A DNA stretch of 48,231 nucleotides from positions 1 through 48,231 of the forward strand of contig CABSAN010000010.1 of the NCBI GenBank assembly GCA_902475785.1, read 5' to 3'. A model generated the notes under the pieces. That model was not told where the DNA came from and searched no databases. It saw only the letters and a list, made by a program, of their open reading frames with translations. The position numbers and the translations under genes were made by a program. Shown here piece after piece: positions 47,271 through 48,231 of the stretch (position 1 is its first letter; every line of letters begins with the position of its first letter). This stretch comes from an uncultured Collinsella sp. GTDB lineage: Bacteria > Actinomycetota > Coriobacteriia > Coriobacteriales > Coriobacteriaceae.

Positions 47271-47365
47271 CTTTACGAGGGGCCCCAGGTTGGCGCGAAA
47301 GAGGAGCGAAGCGTACTTGGGTACGCGAGCGACGAATGAACGCCAAGATGGGGTGGCTCGTAAAG
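47271..47365 (-). repeat. Structured palindromic element, copy 2
   Basis: Ninety-five bases fold as one interrupted hairpin: CTTTACGAG/CTCGTAAAG, CCCA/TGGG, TTGGCG/CGCCAA and an apical GCGTAC-TTGG-GTACGC. Its inverse aligns along the core with 21500-21599. The outer stem and the TTGGCG stem differ from copy 1 on both sides so that pairing is kept. It lies inside the ECF operon, in the sense orientation, between the S-component and ATPase genes. Confidence 0.7.
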
Positions 47366-47374
47366 TCGAGCGGG

Positions 47375-47947
47375 TTAGTTGAGCTTCAGGGCCTTCTGGA
47401 TGGGCAGGTAGAGGGCGCCGACCAGAATGGCGTTAAAGACGGCGGTCATGGCAACGACGGGCAGCATGGCGGCGGCGAGCTCGCCTACCACGCCGAGCAT
47501 GGCCATCTTGATGACCATGAAGATGACGCCGGAGACAAAGGTGGTCAGGAAGGTTGCGACAATAGCGATGGCGGGCTTGACCTGACCGTTCTTGCCGGCG
47601 GCGTTGACGATGCCGGCCATGAGCATGGCGGCGATGCCCTCGGCGGCAAAATCGACGAACGGCGAAGTGGTGGTGATCTGGATCACGGCAGCCGAGATGA
47701 GGCCAATGACGAGCGCCTGGCCGATGTTGGGACGAACGACCAGGATGGTGAGGCAGAAGGCCGAGATGATGAACTCGGGGCTGATCATGCCACCCGAGAT
47801 GCCCGAGATGGTCTTGCCGACGGTGAAGTTGAGGATGAAGCCGGCGGCGAGCAGGATGGCGAGCAGGACGAGGGCGCGGACATCGAGTTTGCCGCGGTCG
47901 GCGGTCTGGACGGTGCGGGGCTGGGGGGCGGTGGTGTTCTGAGACAT
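47375..47947 (-). CDS. ECF transporter S component, probable tryptophan specificity (TrpP-like)
   Basis: A 190-residue integral membrane protein with about six helices (VRALVLLAILLAAGFILNF, GGMISPEFIISAFCLTILVV, IGQALVIGLISAAVIQITTT, IAMLMAGIV equivalent, IAIVATFLTTFVSGVIFMVI, MTAVFNAILVGALYLPI). It resembles the TrpP/YhaG tryptophan transporter group in helix spacing and in the GGM-P and TTSPFVDFAAEG segments. The leader peptide upstream contains three Trp codons in a row, which independently points to tryptophan. An AAAGGA ribosome binding site precedes the ATG. It is the first gene of the operon, with the ATPase and EcfT following. Confidence 0.8.
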   Translation of the reverse strand: MSQNTTAPQPRTVQTADRGKLDVRALVLLAILLAAGFILNFTVGKTISGISGGMISPEFIISAFCLTILVVRPNIGQALVIGLISAAVIQITTTSPFVDFAAEGIAAMLMAGIVNAAGKNGQVKPAIAIVATFLTTFVSGVIFMVIKMAMLGVVGELAAAMLPVVAMTAVFNAILVGALYLPIQKALKLN

Positions 47948-47992
47948 GGTGAAAATCCTTTCGGAATGGGAGTGCAAGAGAAAAGCGGAGGC

Positions 47993-48013
47993 GCGTGATG
48001 CGAATGCGATCGG
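47993..48013 (-). promoter_or_regulatory. Leader segment complementary to the leader-peptide coding region
   Basis: These 21 bases, located after the attenuator terminator, are complementary at 20 of 21 positions to 48102-48122, the stretch immediately following the Trp codons. Pairing would enclose the terminator hairpin in a long-range helix. Confidence 0.6.
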
Positions 48014-48024
48014 GCTCGAGATAG

Positions 48025-48055
48025 AAAAAGGCCCCCGGTCGAAACCGGAGGCCTT
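48025..48055 (-). terminator. Attenuator terminator of the tryptophan ECF operon
   Basis: On the minus strand AAGGCCTCCGGT pairs with ACCGGGGGCCTT (12 bp, one wobble) closed by a TTCG tetraloop and followed by a T-run. It lies between the leader peptide and the S-component gene, the position of a transcription attenuator. Confidence 0.88.
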
Positions 48056-48091
48056 CCAATCACCTAGAGCGCAAAAACAGGCGTGAGGGAC

Positions 48092-48160
48092 TCACTGTCG
48101 ACCGATCGTATTCGCATCACGCCACCACCAGTTGTTGAGAGACTTCATTGTGTTCTTCAT
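48092..48160 (-). CDS. Tryptophan leader peptide (22 codons, Trp-Trp-Trp)
   Basis: An ATG preceded by AAAGGAG opens a 22-codon frame ending in TGA. It begins MKNTMKSLNN, then three consecutive Trp codons (TGG TGG TGG, plus 48123-48131), then RDANTIGRQ. Short length, good ribosome binding site, tandem rare-amino-acid codons and an intrinsic terminator 37 bases after the stop are the hallmarks of a ribosome-mediated attenuation leader. CGGTCGA (plus 48098-48104), three bases before the stop codon, is complementary to TCGACCG in the terminator loop and 3' arm, a possible antiterminator that a ribosome at the stop codon would cover. Confidence 0.88.
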   Translation of the reverse strand: MKNTMKSLNNWWWRDANTIGRQ

Positions 48161-48218
48161 GTTGGTGGCTCCTTTCGTGATGCCGTGGCGCGGTCGCACC
48201 TAGTTGCTGTTGCGCTGC

Positions 48219-48224
48219 ACTATA
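48219..48224 (-). promoter_or_regulatory. -10 box of the tryptophan ECF operon
   Basis: TATAGT on the minus strand lies about 50 bases ahead of the leader peptide start. The -35 box would be at or beyond the window edge, so the promoter is only half visible. Confidence 0.5.
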
Positions 48225-48231
48225 GCACAGC

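Overview
The window is chromosomal DNA from a high-GC bacterium. Gene content and style point to the Coriobacteriia, most likely Collinsella or a close relative: a strictly fermentative outlook (L-lactate dehydrogenase, no respiratory genes), a D-aspartate ligase and aspartate racemase pair for an aspartate peptidoglycan bridge, a dedicated ECF transporter with a fused double ATPase, and numerous small palindromic intergenic repeats. The genus is inferred from family knowledge and was not tested by a search. No rRNA, tRNA, CRISPR array or intact transposase was seen.

Left part (1-9.7 kb): a LexA-type promoter drives a Y-family DNA polymerase and a YolD-like partner that is cut by the window edge. 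They are followed by an orphan NAD-domain fragment of an iron-type alcohol dehydrogenase, glucose-6-phosphate isomerase, a minus-strand accessory trio (unknown protein, ClpP-like protease, soluble TraG/VirD4-like ATPase), and two HAD phosphatases.

9.7-16.6 kb: a catabolic locus with a GntR/HutC regulator, a YfcC-type transporter, an amidohydrolase, a FrlC-like epimerase, a FrlB-like SIS-domain deglycase and a FrlD-like PfkB kinase. This looks like a fructoselysine (Amadori product) pathway with a non-standard transporter and an extra hydrolase. A 231-bp MITE-like element follows.

16.8-31 kb: TatD and TcdA, an sdpRI-type pair, the ABC-F protein EttA, two poorly characterised proteins (one with a possible LOTUS-like N-terminus, one Ser/Thr-rich membrane protein), glutamine-dependent NAD synthetase, a PLP aminotransferase, lactate dehydrogenase, an Mbeg1-like hydrolase flanked by two copies of a small palindrome, and a nucleoid-associated protein.

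31-36.6 kb: lysine/DAP biosynthesis by the acetylase branch. A lysine riboswitch precedes an in-frame lysA-dapA fusion, dapB and dapH, with a divergent M20 deacetylase that fits the same pathway. 36.6-44.5 kb: a HigBA toxin-antitoxin pair, small membrane proteins (one with its ribosome binding site buried in a 14-bp hairpin), an HTH protein beside a membrane Ser/Thr kinase, a secreted cell-wall hydrolase, a MOSC protein, and the D-Asp ligase/racemase pair.

Right end (44.6-48.2 kb): an ECF transporter operon (S, double A, T) preceded by a 22-codon leader peptide with three consecutive Trp codons and a strong intrinsic terminator. This is a ribosome-mediated tryptophan attenuator controlling a probable tryptophan transporter, and I consider it the most striking regulatory finding. 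A second notable signal is a 95-100 nt hairpin element present twice (21.5 kb and 47.3 kb) whose stems differ by compensatory changes.
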